This document shows, in pieces, positions 8,945 through 17,010 of a stretch of 64,000 nt of DNA. The stretch is taken from NCBI RefSeq assembly GCF_009913235.1, contig NZ_CP047897.1, positions 1-64,000 of the forward strand, written 5' to 3'. Below the pieces are notes generated by a model. The model was not told where the DNA came from, searched no databases, and saw nothing but the letters and a program-made list of their open reading frames with translations. Source of the stretch: Nibribacter ruber (GTDB lineage: Bacteria; Bacteroidota; Bacteroidia; Cytophagales; Hymenobacteraceae). How positions within the stretch are numbered: position 1 is the first letter of the stretch; every line of letters starts with the position of its first letter. Position numbers and translations under genes: made by a program.

Positions 8945-9376
8945 TCAAAATGCCGCTTGTATTTGTGAAGTTTGATTAGTTGCTAGTTCAATTCTAAATT
9001 CCAAAATCTTATGGCCTGTGTCGCAATTCAATTGGAGTTGGTTTTCTTCTAAAACTTTCATCTCCCAAATGACCGCAGGAACCTGAGTTTTTAACTCAGT
9101 GATGGTAAGATGTATGGTATCCAAATACAAAAGCTTTGAGTCAGCGCTTTTGGTAGAGTCCCATTGCTGGAGGAATATGCCGTCTTTATAGTGAAAGAAC
9201 CAGTCTCCAAATGTTTTACCATCAAACTCATGGAATGGTGGCTCACTTTTAACTGAAAAATAGCCCGGTCCGAATCGAATCTCACCTTCAAATTTTTGGA
9301 AAAGTTTGATGGAATTCATTTCAGTCAAAAATGTCCATTGCTCTATTATACTGGAATTAGTCAACTGGGCTTTCAT
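8945..9376 (-). CDS. Hypothetical protein
   Basis: 143 residues, soluble, acidic to neutral, with many aromatic residues (for example GEIRFGPGYFSV, FGDWFFHYKDGIF). No signal peptide, membrane span or recognised motif. It lies 33 bp upstream of the EcsC start in the same direction, so the two could be cotranscribed. Codon use is more AT-rich than in neighbours. Confidence 0.55.
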   Translation of the reverse strand: MKAQLTNSSIIEQWTFLTEMNSIKLFQKFEGEIRFGPGYFSVKSEPPFHEFDGKTFGDWFFHYKDGIFLQQWDSTKSADSKLLYLDTIHLTITELKTQVPAVIWEMKVLEENQLQLNCDTGHKILEFRIELATNQTSQIQAAF

Positions 9377-9495
9377 CCAGAGCTTTTCTTCCTTAGTCTT
9401 TGAAAAGCTTTAGTAGAGCGAGAGGATACTTGCAGGAATCATTAGAAAAAGTCCTCCTAGCAGGATTAATGGAGAGAGTAAAAGAGACAAAAAGT

Positions 9496-9526
9496 GAAAG
9501 GAGAAGCTTTTTAAACTTCTCCTTTC
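9496..9526 (-). terminator. Intrinsic terminator after rluF
   Basis: The perfect 11-bp stem GAAAGGAGAAG (9496-9506) / CTTCTCCTTTC (9516-9526) with a 9-nt loop is followed on the minus strand by CTTTTTGTCTC. This is a normal U-tailed terminator about 80 nt beyond the rluF stop. Confidence 0.75.
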
Positions 9527-9605
9527 CTGTGGCTTACTAACTATGCCCGCTTCTTTTACTTTTATTTGACTCAACTATTTCTAGCTAAAGATAAAGTCTG
9601 ATTAT

Positions 9606-10769
9606 CTATTTACTGCGTTTTCCGCCCCGGGTACCCGCGGTGCGTTTAGCTGGTCCAGATGCTTTAGACTTGCGGTTGGCCGCCGATTTAGGATTACCCG
9701 AATTAGCCAATGGTCTTGACCCGGTTTTGGTAGGCGCCGCGCTTTTTGGTCCTCTGGTTGAAGCAGGCTTTGGTTTGCCGGTGGCCTCTGCCTTCGGTTT
9801 GCCAGCGACTGTGCCGGAACCGGTTTTCTTGGCCGGATACTTGGCCTTGCGCTCAAAGTATTCGCGTTTTACCTCGCCGGGCAGGGTGCGCTTGTGCTCA
9901 GACGCCGGAAGCGACTGCTGGGGCTTGGCATAGTGAACCTTCACGCCAAATTCTTCTTCTTCACGCAGGTCTGAGAAGTCGTTTTCGGCTTCTTCGGCGG
10001 CCTGTTTGGCAGAGGTTCTGGTCTTGGCAGAGGCTTCTTCGGTTTTAGAAGAATCGGCCACGGCCTCCAGCAGACCTTTCATCTCGTCTGGAGTCAAATG
10101 ACGCCAGTGACCGGTTGGCAAATCGGCTAGCTTCACGTTCATGATGCGCGTACGCTTCAAGCTGGTGGCTTTGTATTCAAGGGCTTCGCACATGCGGCGT
10201 ACCTGGCGGTTCCAGCCTTGGGTAAGCACAATGGTAAAGCTTTTGATGCCGCGTTTCTGCACGAAGCATTTCTTGGTCACGCCTTCAAACAAGCGCACGC
10301 CGTTGCTCATCTTGGCAATGAACTCATCGGTCACGGGCTTGTCTACCGTCACAAAGTACTCCTTGTCATGGTTATTGTCGGCGCGCAGAATTTTGTTCAC
10401 CAAATCCCCGTCATTGGTCAGGAAAATAAGCCCTTCTGTAGGGTTGTCCAAACGCCCGATGGGGAAGATGCGCTTGGGGTAGCCAATAAAATCAATGATG
10501 TTGGTCTTATCCTTCGGGTCTGTGGTAGAGGTCACGCCGGCCGGCTTGTTAAAGGCCAATACAATGGGACGGTCCGTCGGTTTTTTAGACTTAATGGTCT
10601 CGCCATCCACGGCCACAACGTCGCCAGGGCGTACCATAGCGCCCATCTTCGGCATGTTTTCGTTAATGGTCACACGACCTTCTTCAATGTAGCGGTCGGC
10701 TTCTCTTCTAGAGCAGAAACCCGAGTCACTGATGTATTTATTTAAGCGTACTTGTTCGTCTTTTGACAT
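9606..10769 (-). CDS. rluF: 23S rRNA pseudouridine synthase RluF with basic C-terminal extension
   Basis: A 387-residue RsuA-type pseudouridine synthase. The S4 RNA-binding domain opens with VRLNKYISDSGFCSRREADR, as in RluF. The catalytic Asp motif is GRLDNPTEGLIFLTNDGD, followed by NRQVRRMCEALEYK. RluF isomerises U2604 in E. coli 23S rRNA; the target here is inferred. The start is ATG 10769; the frame is open further upstream but does not resemble the family. Residues beyond about 245 are not catalytic. They form an acidic stretch (EEAENDFSDLREEEEF) and then about 90 residues rich in Lys, Ala, Pro, Gly and Thr, ending TRGGKRSK, probably a disordered RNA-binding tail. Confidence 0.92.
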   Translation of the reverse strand: MSKDEQVRLNKYISDSGFCSRREADRYIEEGRVTINENMPKMGAMVRPGDVVAVDGETIKSKKPTDRPIVLAFNKPAGVTSTTDPKDKTNIIDFIGYPKRIFPIGRLDNPTEGLIFLTNDGDLVNKILRADNNHDKEYFVTVDKPVTDEFIAKMSNGVRLFEGVTKKCFVQKRGIKSFTIVLTQGWNRQVRRMCEALEYKATSLKRTRIMNVKLADLPTGHWRHLTPDEMKGLLEAVADSSKTEEASAKTRTSAKQAAEEAENDFSDLREEEEFGVKVHYAKPQQSLPASEHKRTLPGEVKREYFERKAKYPAKKTGSGTVAGKPKAEATGKPKPASTRGPKSAAPTKTGSRPLANSGNPKSAANRKSKASGPAKRTAGTRGGKRSK

Positions 10770-10816
10770 GATGCTGTGATTCTTGGGTGATAGAATACTA
10801 CGCGGGTAAATCCCAA

Positions 10817-11038
10817 TTACTTGCCGCCGAAGGTTTTGACATACAGGTATTCCACCTTTGTACGAGCCCAAGGCGTCTTGCGGAGAAACTTGAGGCTGGA
10901 TTGGATGCTGGGGTCACTGACAAAACAGTTAATCCTGATGCGGTCGCCCAGCTTCTCCCAACCGTAGTGGTCTACCAACTGAGTCAGAATGGCTTCCAAG
11001 GTTTTTCCGTGAAGGGGATTGTTCTTCTGTGTTTCCAC
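10817..11038 (-). CDS. VF530 family protein (DUF2132)
   Basis: A 73-residue protein with the family pattern [40 protein letters not shown] and [13 protein letters not shown]. Members are small single-domain proteins proposed to bind DNA; the role is unproven. It lies 47 bp upstream of rluF in the same direction and may share its transcript. Confidence 0.9.
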   Translation of the reverse strand: METQKNNPLHGKTLEAILTQLVDHYGWEKLGDRIRINCFVSDPSIQSSLKFLRKTPWARTKVEYLYVKTFGGK

Positions 11039-11164
11039 GCGCTTCTTCTATGATGATGTTTGTGACAATAGCTCCGAGGCAAGACCAGTAGTAACCTTCT
11101 TGAACAGAAGCTTTCTAGTCTGTACTCAACAATTCAGAATTTTGATGCGCACTGAAGCAAGACG

Positions 11165-11172
11165 CAAAGGTA
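11165..11172 (-). promoter_or_regulatory. Possible -7 box for VF530-rluF
   Basis: CAAAGGTA on the plus strand is TACCTTTG on the minus strand, an exact TAnnTTTG match. It is about 127 nt before the VF530 start. No clear TTTG -33 element was seen at the expected distance. Confidence 0.4.
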
Positions 11173-11223
11173 CCAACATTTGCGCGGACTACAGGATTTA
11201 ATTGAGAAGGAAAGGAGAGTAGC

Positions 11224-11261
11224 CGTTTTCGGGCTATTTTCTGGAAATCAGCCCAAAAACA
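11224..11261. repeat. 38-bp palindrome family, copy 5
   Basis: Arms CGTTTTCGGGCT and AGCCCAAAAAC..G with a TTTTCTGGAAAT centre; 31 nt beyond the stop of the minus-strand gene at 11293. Confidence 0.8.
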
Positions 11262-11292
11262 GTCAATTGGTTTTCAAGAAGAAATGGGTTTG

Positions 11293-11838
11293 TTAGTTCA
11301 AAGTGTTATCGTTTGCCTGATTCTCCTTGTTCCACATTTCCTGTATACCATCCCACCATTGCGTTGCCCATTGTTTAAGCTTATGTAAAGGTAACGGCTC
11401 ACCTAAGCTTTTAAAAAGCATGTAATCCTTTGCTGTAAAGGCCAATTCACCTCCTGCTATACCTTTAGAATTGTTACAGTTTAAGATGAAGGAGTCAGGT
11501 TCAAATAAAGTGAAATTTTGAATCTCAAGGCCTAAGTTACTTATGGTTCGGGTGTCACTTGTGGTTTTCCTGATTGTCTCTCTTAATGCGGTAGGTTTTA
11601 ATTTAGTCACTTCATCATTTTTGAAAACGAAGTAATCGCACTTTAACTCCCTACAACCAATAAGGTCTAGTTTTATTTGGTAGTCCATGATAGGAGGGAT
11701 CCACACTTCACCCCATGGAATTACAAGCTCAAGAGTTAAAACATCTCCAATTTTCTTCACGCTGATTATTTCAAAATCGTGAAACATTGAAAACAGTTCT
11801 TCTATTTCTTGTTGCTCATTTCCTTTTAGAGAACACAT
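11293..11838 (-). CDS. Hypothetical protein (possibly immunity-like)
   Basis: 181 residues, no signal peptide or membrane span. The segment FHDFEIISVKKIGDVLTLEL, followed by strands and a Cys-containing CRELKCDYFVF, has the look of single-domain immunity-type proteins of Bacteroidota, but no toxin gene lies nearby and the family cannot be named. It starts 7 bp after the HAD gene stop, so it is very likely the second gene of a HAD-hypothetical transcript. Base composition is more AT-rich than that of the HAD gene. Confidence 0.6.
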   Translation of the reverse strand: MCSLKGNEQQEIEELFSMFHDFEIISVKKIGDVLTLELVIPWGEVWIPPIMDYQIKLDLIGCRELKCDYFVFKNDEVTKLKPTALRETIRKTTSDTRTISNLGLEIQNFTLFEPDSFILNCNNSKGIAGGELAFTAKDYMLFKSLGEPLPLHKLKQWATQWWDGIQEMWNKENQANDNTLN

Positions 11839-11845
11839 AAGGAAG

Positions 11846-12667
11846 TTAAAAGCAGTATTTCTCTACGGCCACGGCGACGCCGTCTTCAACGCTTTTCAAA
11901 GTCACTTCGTTGGCGACGGCTTTCACCTCATCGCGGGCGTTGGCCACGGCTATGCCCAGACCCACTTCCTGTAGCATGTGAATGTCATTGTAATTGTCCC
12001 CGAAGGCAATGACCTCAGACAGTTGAATGCCGTGTTTCTGCAAGATTAACTCCAATCCCGAGGCTTTGGAAATGGCTTTCGGCGCCAATTCCAGGTACGT
12101 GTTTTTGGAGCGGTAAATGTGAATCTCCTCGCCAAACTGCTCATTCAAGGCTTGCTCTATTGCGTGTATTTCTTCCTCGGGGCCCATGAGCATGATTTTG
12201 TGCGCGCCAGAGTTGGCCTCATTCCATTTTTCTAGTACTTGGGCTGGGTGTTGAAGGATGGCTTTCACCTTGGTTATTTTCTCTTCGCGCTCCGTCCATT
12301 GGTCCATCTGCGGGGCATACCAGAAATCCTCTTGGTACAAGCTCATGTGCACCTGCGTGCCCTGCGTCATCTCCAGAATAGGCTGACAGATAGCCACCGG
12401 AATCATCACCGTTTCTAGGACTTCCGGCGTGTGGGTGCCTTCGTCATAATGCAGGACATACCCACCGTTGTAGCAAATGAGCGACGAAGGGTGCACGCCC
12501 AATTCCTTCTGCAAGTGGTACATGGCGCTGGGCATGCGGCTAGAAGCCAGAATCACCGGAAAATCTTTGGGCAAGCGCTGTAGGGTAGCAATTGTTTTAG
12601 GTGACAGTTCCCGGTCTTTGTTCAAAAGGGTACCGTCAATGTCAGTGCAGAAGGCTTTCAAAATCAT
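11846..12667 (-). CDS. Cof-type HAD-IIB phosphatase
   Basis: A 273-residue HAD hydrolase of the Cof/YbiV type. Motif I is TDIDGTLLNKDREL at the N-terminus (nucleophile and acid/base Asp), motif II ILASSRMP, and motif III/IV GDNYNDIHMLQEVG with AVANARDEVK after it. The large C2-type cap lies between. These enzymes dephosphorylate sugar phosphates or FMN-like substrates; the substrate here is unknown. A TAnnTTTG box ends 6 nt before the ATG, suggesting a leaderless message. Confidence 0.93.
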   Translation of the reverse strand: MILKAFCTDIDGTLLNKDRELSPKTIATLQRLPKDFPVILASSRMPSAMYHLQKELGVHPSSLICYNGGYVLHYDEGTHTPEVLETVMIPVAICQPILEMTQGTQVHMSLYQEDFWYAPQMDQWTEREEKITKVKAILQHPAQVLEKWNEANSGAHKIMLMGPEEEIHAIEQALNEQFGEEIHIYRSKNTYLELAPKAISKASGLELILQKHGIQLSEVIAFGDNYNDIHMLQEVGLGIAVANARDEVKAVANEVTLKSVEDGVAVAVEKYCF

Positions 12668-12672
12668 AGGGC

Positions 12673-12680
12673 AAAGGTAC
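12673..12680 (-). promoter_or_regulatory. TACCTTTG -7 box of the HAD gene
   Basis: CAAAGGTA on the plus strand reads TACCTTTG on the minus strand, an exact match to the Bacteroidota -7 consensus. It lies 5 nt upstream of the ATG at 12667, so transcription would start at or next to the start codon. No convincing -33 TTTG is visible. Confidence 0.55.
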
Positions 12681-12691
12681 TAAAGCGGAAT

Positions 12692-13102
12692 CTATAGCCC
12701 ATTCTTTTTTAAAATGTTAAGGTCGCGTGCCTGATTTCCAAAAAGGTATAAGCAATATATAGTGATGACTACAAAGCCAATCGTTAAGAGGGTACCCAAT
12801 TGTTTCTTAGCCTTTGATTCGTTCTCTAGCTTTTCTACTATCTGTAGATACCTGCCATTTTTTAAGAAATACAGATAGTTGACAAACACAAAAGCTGCCA
12901 AAAGTAGAATCACATTGAGAGGAGTTTCTAAATGCAAATTTGGGAAGAATCTTACTTTGACGTAGCTGTAAGCACTAACAGCGTTGATAAAACACAGAAA
13001 TGATAAAAACATGAGGGCAGAGAACTCTGGCGTTCTCTTAGTCTTTACCCAATAGGTAAACAAAAGAAGGTTATAAAACAGGTAATTGTATAGGTGGAGC
13101 AT
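12692..13102 (-). CDS. Hypothetical integral membrane protein, about four TM segments
   Basis: 136 residues with about four hydrophobic spans (near 5-20, 28-45, 60-80 and 105-125), separated by short charged loops such as WVKTKRTPE and EKLENESKAKKQ. No recognised family. It precedes the HAD gene by 24 bp, a gap that contains the HAD promoter box. The AT-rich codon use resembles that of the hypothetical gene at 11293. Confidence 0.6.
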   Translation of the reverse strand: MLHLYNYLFYNLLLFTYWVKTKRTPEFSALMFLSFLCFINAVSAYSYVKVRFFPNLHLETPLNVILLLAAFVFVNYLYFLKNGRYLQIVEKLENESKAKKQLGTLLTIGFVVITIYCLYLFGNQARDLNILKKNGL

Positions 13103-13159
13103 TATTATTCAAGTCTTGGGTTTTACTTTCCCTCTTGGTCTTTCAGGAAATTAATCTTT

Positions 13160-13232
13160 CCCTTGGTCTGTCCCCTGACAGACCAACTCTAAAACAGCCA
13201 AAATGTTGGTCTGTCAGGGGACAGACCAAGGG
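13160..13232. repeat. Nested palindrome with GGTCTGTC arms
   Basis: 28-nt arms (13160-13187 and 13205-13232) are perfect inverted copies around a 17-nt spacer. Each arm is itself a hairpin: GGTCTGTC, CCCT, GACAGACC on the left and GGTCTGTC, AGGG, GACAGACC on the right. The element can fold either as one long stem or as two stacked small hairpins. It is non-coding and lies between the four-TM gene and the M1 gene. Confidence 0.85.
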
Positions 13233-13304
13233 AGTAGTAAATTTTTATAACGCCAACCCTATCATCCAAATCTTCTTTCTCATAGAGAAGGACTGACGTT
13301 GATT

Positions 13305-13342
13305 CGTTTTTGGCCTGTTTTCTAGAAAACAGACCAAAAACG
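13305..13342. repeat. 38-bp palindrome family, copy 6
   Basis: Arms CGTTTTTGGCCTG and CAGACCAAAAACG with a TTTTCTAGAAAA centre; 24 nt beyond the stop of the minus-strand M1 aminopeptidase gene. Confidence 0.85.
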
Positions 13343-13366
13343 AAATACCAGAACTTGCCTCAATCT

Positions 13367-15970
13367 CTACTTACTCTCCTTCAACAACTTCTCCGCCCTA
13401 AACAAACCATCTGCGGCTTGTTGAATCTTGGCTTTCAGTTTTGGGTTATATTCTGGATTTTGGGCTAAAAACGAACGCACCGTATTTGCTGCAGAGGTGG
13501 TGCCGTAAGACCCGAAGGTAGCCGAAAGCCAGCCATAAGGGAAAAATATATCACCGGTCTGTTGAATCTCAGTGAGCAGATTAAGGCTCTCAGCCAAATA
13601 CTTTTCTGAAGTTGCCGTACGCAAAGGATGGTGCAGATAGCCCAGCGCTGACAAGACCCAGGATTCTTTCTCGCGGTTTTCTGGGTTCTTCAAAGAAGCA
13701 AAGAACGCATCCCGCACTTTCACATCACCAGACAAGGCCGGAAGCAGGAATTGCATGCGCTGTTTGCGGTCTGGGTTGGGAATGCGGCTCATCTGCTGTT
13801 GCAAAATCTCAGCGCTATTTGGATAGTCCCGTACGGCTAAAGCTAAAGCCAAGGATGTGTAGTCGTCTTCGGTGAGTTTAGCACCTTCGGGGGCTTGTTC
13901 CTCTTTCCAGATTTGATAAAGTTGCTGTTGGGCTTCCTTGGTCAGGGCAATGCTCTGGTAGGTTTTAAACAGCAGTTTTTTGAAGTTGGGTTTGGCCTGT
14001 TTCTGCACGGCCTGCACCAGTTCCTTCTCCAGTTCTGGGGCTAGTTTGTTTCTTTCTGCCGAAGACAAGAAGCGCCAGTAGATGTCGCTTAGTTGGCCGG
14101 TCATCAGCTTTAGATTCAGTTCTTCGGGCTCTTGTGCCAAGCCTTTTCTATAGGCATCCAGCAATTGGCGCGGCGTCACTGACCTGCCGTTGAGCATGTT
14201 CTCATATAGGTTAATGTACGCCGAGGCTCTCTCTACCGGGCTCTTCAAGCTGTACATAGAACTCAACAGCTTGGCATCTACCGGAAACACGCCATAACCC
14301 TGACCCGTGCTATTGAACAGCACAAACAAGGGACCGGCTTTCCCGACGGCGGCGGGTACGGTGACTTGCGCTTGATTGGCATTCACGGTTAGTTGCTCCA
14401 CGCGATTTGGGTACACCAAGGCCACCTCAAAAAACTGGGGCCATACGCGGGCCGACCCGTCTTCACCTTTCTGAGAGATGCGCAGTTCGGTGATAGCACC
14501 GTTGGCGGTTTTTAAGTTATAGTCAAAGACAGGCCGGCCAGGCTCATTCACCCAAACCTGGTTCCAAGCCTGAAGGTCTTGCGGGGTGAGCGCGTCTAGA
14601 ATCTGGATGAGCTCTGGCCAGGTGGCGTTGCCGTTGGCGTAAGTTTTCAAGTACTGGCGCAAGCCCTGCTTGAACAGCTCTTCGCCCATGAGGCGCTCCA
14701 ATTGGCGCATCATAATGGGCGCCTTGTGGTAAATGATGTTGCCGTACATAGAGCCCGCGTCCTGCAGGTTGTCCAAGTTCTGGCGGATGGGGTTAGCGCC
14801 TGCCGTGCGGTCAATGCCGTAGGCCGCCGGGAAATGGTCGGTTAAAAATTTAAGGTCATAATTGGCGTTGGCCACCGCCACCTGCGTAATTTTATCGGCC
14901 ATGAAATTGGCGAAGACTTCTTTCATCCAGACGTCATTGAACCACTCCATGGTCACCAAATCCCCGAACCACATGTGCGCCGTCTCATGCGCGAGTAAAC
15001 TGGAGCGGGAAATCTTTTGGTCCTGCGTAGCACCCTCGTCCAAGAAGAGAGTAGAGGCCTTGTATTGGATGGCGCCCACGTGCTCCATGCCGCCGTACTG
15101 AAAGTCTGGGATGGCTACAAAATCAAACTTCTGGAACGGGTATTTTATCTGCGTGTAGTCTTCCATGAAGGCTAACGCGTCTCCGTGAATCTGGAAGATA
15201 GGCTCCAAGCTTAATTTCAATTTCTTTTGGTCTGTTTCGCGGTGCAGAAAATGCATGGTGCGGCCCTTTACCGCTTGGCTCACGTGCTGGAATTTTCCGA
15301 CGGCAAATGAGAACAGATAGGTACTGATGGTATCTGACTTCTGAAACCGATAGGTCTTGTCATTGGCCGTCACCGTCGAGTCCAGCAAGGCACCGTTAGC
15401 TAAGGCTTTCCAGTTTTTGGGCAGGGTCAAGGTCAGCTCAAAAGTGGCCTTCAGGTCAGGTTGGTCGAAGCAAGGGAAGACGGTCCGGGCGCGGTCGGGT
15501 ACCAGGAGCGTGTAGAGGTAGTCTTCGTTTCTGTTCAAAGACAAATCACCGGCAATGAAGGCAATCTCCACCTGGTTCTGGCCGGTTTTCAGGGCTTTGG
15601 CCGGAAGCACGATATGCTCTTTGGTAATGCTGACCAGCACTGGCTTGCCGTTTACCTTCACGCTTTTGAGATGATCAGCCTTCTCCTTGAAATCCAATTG
15701 CAGGTCATCAGCGGTATTCTTGAGCACAAAACTGATCTTTTCTGTGGCGGCAATGGGCGCTTGCTTCTGCGCGGGAATGGTCAGATGCAGATTGTAGGAT
15801 AGGTTCTGAAGGACGGCGCGCCGGTGCTCTGCTAACTTTTTAGAGACACCGGTTTCAACGTCACCTGCTTTAGTCTCTGGGCCCATCTTAAAAGAACTAC
15901 AAGAAATGGAAGCCGTCACCGTGAAGAGGAGCAAGCCATTCCGAAGGGTTTTGATATATTTATGTTTCAT
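13367..15970 (-). CDS. M1 family zinc aminopeptidase, lipoprotein
   Basis: An 867-residue M1 peptidase. The lipoprotein signal ends TASISC (Cys24), so it is probably outer-membrane or periplasm anchored. The exopeptidase motif is GGMEH (near residue 295), replacing the usual GAMEN as in many Bacteroidota. The zinc motif is HETAHMWFGD (near 330), with the third ligand in WMKEVFANFMA 18 residues on. An N-terminal saddle beta-domain precedes the catalytic domain, and a long helical C-terminal domain follows, as in PepN/ERAP types. Likely role: N-terminal trimming of imported or extracellular peptides. Confidence 0.94.
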   Translation of the reverse strand: MKHKYIKTLRNGLLLFTVTASISCSSFKMGPETKAGDVETGVSKKLAEHRRAVLQNLSYNLHLTIPAQKQAPIAATEKISFVLKNTADDLQLDFKEKADHLKSVKVNGKPVLVSITKEHIVLPAKALKTGQNQVEIAFIAGDLSLNRNEDYLYTLLVPDRARTVFPCFDQPDLKATFELTLTLPKNWKALANGALLDSTVTANDKTYRFQKSDTISTYLFSFAVGKFQHVSQAVKGRTMHFLHRETDQKKLKLSLEPIFQIHGDALAFMEDYTQIKYPFQKFDFVAIPDFQYGGMEHVGAIQYKASTLFLDEGATQDQKISRSSLLAHETAHMWFGDLVTMEWFNDVWMKEVFANFMADKITQVAVANANYDLKFLTDHFPAAYGIDRTAGANPIRQNLDNLQDAGSMYGNIIYHKAPIMMRQLERLMGEELFKQGLRQYLKTYANGNATWPELIQILDALTPQDLQAWNQVWVNEPGRPVFDYNLKTANGAITELRISQKGEDGSARVWPQFFEVALVYPNRVEQLTVNANQAQVTVPAAVGKAGPLFVLFNSTGQGYGVFPVDAKLLSSMYSLKSPVERASAYINLYENMLNGRSVTPRQLLDAYRKGLAQEPEELNLKLMTGQLSDIYWRFLSSAERNKLAPELEKELVQAVQKQAKPNFKKLLFKTYQSIALTKEAQQQLYQIWKEEQAPEGAKLTEDDYTSLALALAVRDYPNSAEILQQQMSRIPNPDRKQRMQFLLPALSGDVKVRDAFFASLKNPENREKESWVLSALGYLHHPLRTATSEKYLAESLNLLTEIQQTGDIFFPYGWLSATFGSYGTTSAANTVRSFLAQNPEYNPKLKAKIQQAADGLFRAEKLLKESK

Positions 15971-16046
15971 GCCATGCTAAAGCTACGAACTTATAGGGTG
16001 AAATCCTTTCAGAGAGAGTGTACATGAAAACGCTAGTGATAGAACG

Positions 16047-16087
16047 CTTGGTTTTTAAGCTCTTATCTGAGAAATAGGCCAAAAACG
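16047..16087. repeat. 38-bp palindrome family, copy 7 (degenerate)
   Basis: The left arm CTTGGTTTTTAAGC is badly eroded; the right half AGGCCAAAAACG matches the family. It lies in the divergent gap between the M1 gene and yjjX, one of three copies upstream of two starts rather than after a stop. Confidence 0.55.
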
Positions 16088-16100
16088 AAGTTACCTACCG

Positions 16101-16175
16101 CAAGTTTCCAACTTGTGGTTCCTGTGCCGCAAGTTTGTAAACTTGCTTTAATGATTGCTCCAAGTTGATAACTTG
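16101..16175. repeat. Three tandem CAAGTT...AACTTG palindromes
   Basis: Short palindromes CAAGTTTCCAACTTG (16101-16115), GCAAGTTTGTAAACTTGC (16129-16146) and CAAGTTGATAACTTG (16161-16175) recur at about 30-bp spacing; the first two share a preceding CCGC. The 386-bp M1-yjjX gap therefore holds copy 7, these palindromes and a short element B. Confidence 0.75.
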
Positions 16176-16212
16176 AAGCAGGGTTTGCTAAATAGGATAC
16201 TGCCATCTTTCC

Positions 16213-16310
16213 CTTTTGTCATTCTGAAAGGATCTTGGTGGCCAGCTTGACAAACGCTTGAGTAAACATCATTACAGCTGGCCCACAAGGTCCTTTCAGG
16301 AGGACAAAAG
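16213..16310. repeat. ~274-bp element family, copy B (short derivative)
   Basis: Ends CTTTTGTCATTCTGAAAGG (left) and CCTTTCAGGAGGACAAAAG (right) form an imperfect inverted repeat. The spacer is about 50 nt and lacks the CGCAGATTCTCC core of copies A and C, so it looks like an internally deleted form. ATTACAG near the right end is shared with copy A. Confidence 0.7.
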
Positions 16311-16356
16311 AGAGTGAATTTGTAAAGGAAAATCGCTGAACAACATTAGACTAACC

Positions 16357-16926
16357 ATGAGTCTCTTTAATAAACCCACTTTGAAAGTTGTAGTCGCCTC
16401 GGGCAACCCCGTGAAAGTAAGCGCGGCTTTGGCCGGAATGCAAAAGATGATGCCAGGCGCCTCCATCGAAACCGTCTCCGTGTCTGTGCCCTCTGGCGTA
16501 GCCGACCAACCCATGACCGATGAAGAGACGCTGGCCGGTGCGCTCAACCGCGTACAGAATGCCAAAGAAGCAAACCCGCTGGCAGACGCGTGGGTAGGCA
16601 TTGAGGGCGGAGTAGACTATTTGCAGGGAGAGCTGGCCACCTTCGCGTGGGTAGTCATCCAGACCGAAGACCTGGTAGGCAAGGCCCGTTCTGGTACTTT
16701 CTTTTTACCCAAAACCGTACAAGAACTGGTGGAACAAGGACTAGAACTCGGCAAAGCCAACGACCAGATTTTTTCCCGCATCAACTCCAAGCAGAAAGGC
16801 GGCGCCATTGGCATTTTAACGGATGAGGTGCTGGACAGAAAACAACTCTATGAACAGGCGGTGGTGCTGGCCTTGGTTCCGCACAAGAACCGGGAATTGT
16901 ATTTGCCTGAAACGGCCAATCCTTAA
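16357..16926 (+). CDS. yjjX: Inosine/xanthosine triphosphatase (YjjX family)
   Basis: A 189-residue house-cleaning NTPase that hydrolyses non-canonical (deoxy)inosine and xanthosine triphosphates. Visible signatures: VVVASGNPVKVSAALAGM, SGVADQPMTDEETLAGALNR, ADAWVGIEGGVDY, RSGTFFLPKTV and QKGGAIGILTDEVLDRKQLY, all in the family order. Length is normal. It is followed by palindrome copy 8 and then the pxp genes in the same orientation. Confidence 0.95.
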   Translation: MSLFNKPTLKVVVASGNPVKVSAALAGMQKMMPGASIETVSVSVPSGVADQPMTDEETLAGALNRVQNAKEANPLADAWVGIEGGVDYLQGELATFAWVVIQTEDLVGKARSGTFFLPKTVQELVEQGLELGKANDQIFSRINSKQKGGAIGILTDEVLDRKQLYEQAVVLALVPHKNRELYLPETANP

Positions 16927-16949
16927 TTTGAACTTCTACTTTTGATTGT

Positions 16950-16987
16950 CGTTTTTCGCCTATTTTCCTGAAAATACCCCAAAAACG
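16950..16987. repeat. 38-bp palindrome family, copy 8
   Basis: CGTTTTTCGCCTATTTTCC then TGAAAATACCCCAAAAACG; 23 nt after the yjjX stop and 23 nt before pxpB. The inner stem is imperfect (CGCC against CCCC). Confidence 0.75.
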
Positions 16988-17010
16988 TCTATCCCTTCTA
17001 CTCTTAATAC

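Noticed and set aside
13160-13232. tRNA or structured RNA gene
   Set aside because: The hairpins lack tRNA arm consensus; the structure is fully explained by nested inverted repeats.
16101-16175. CRISPR array
   Set aside because: Only three short palindromic units with variable centres, no constant repeat of CRISPR length, and no cas genes nearby.
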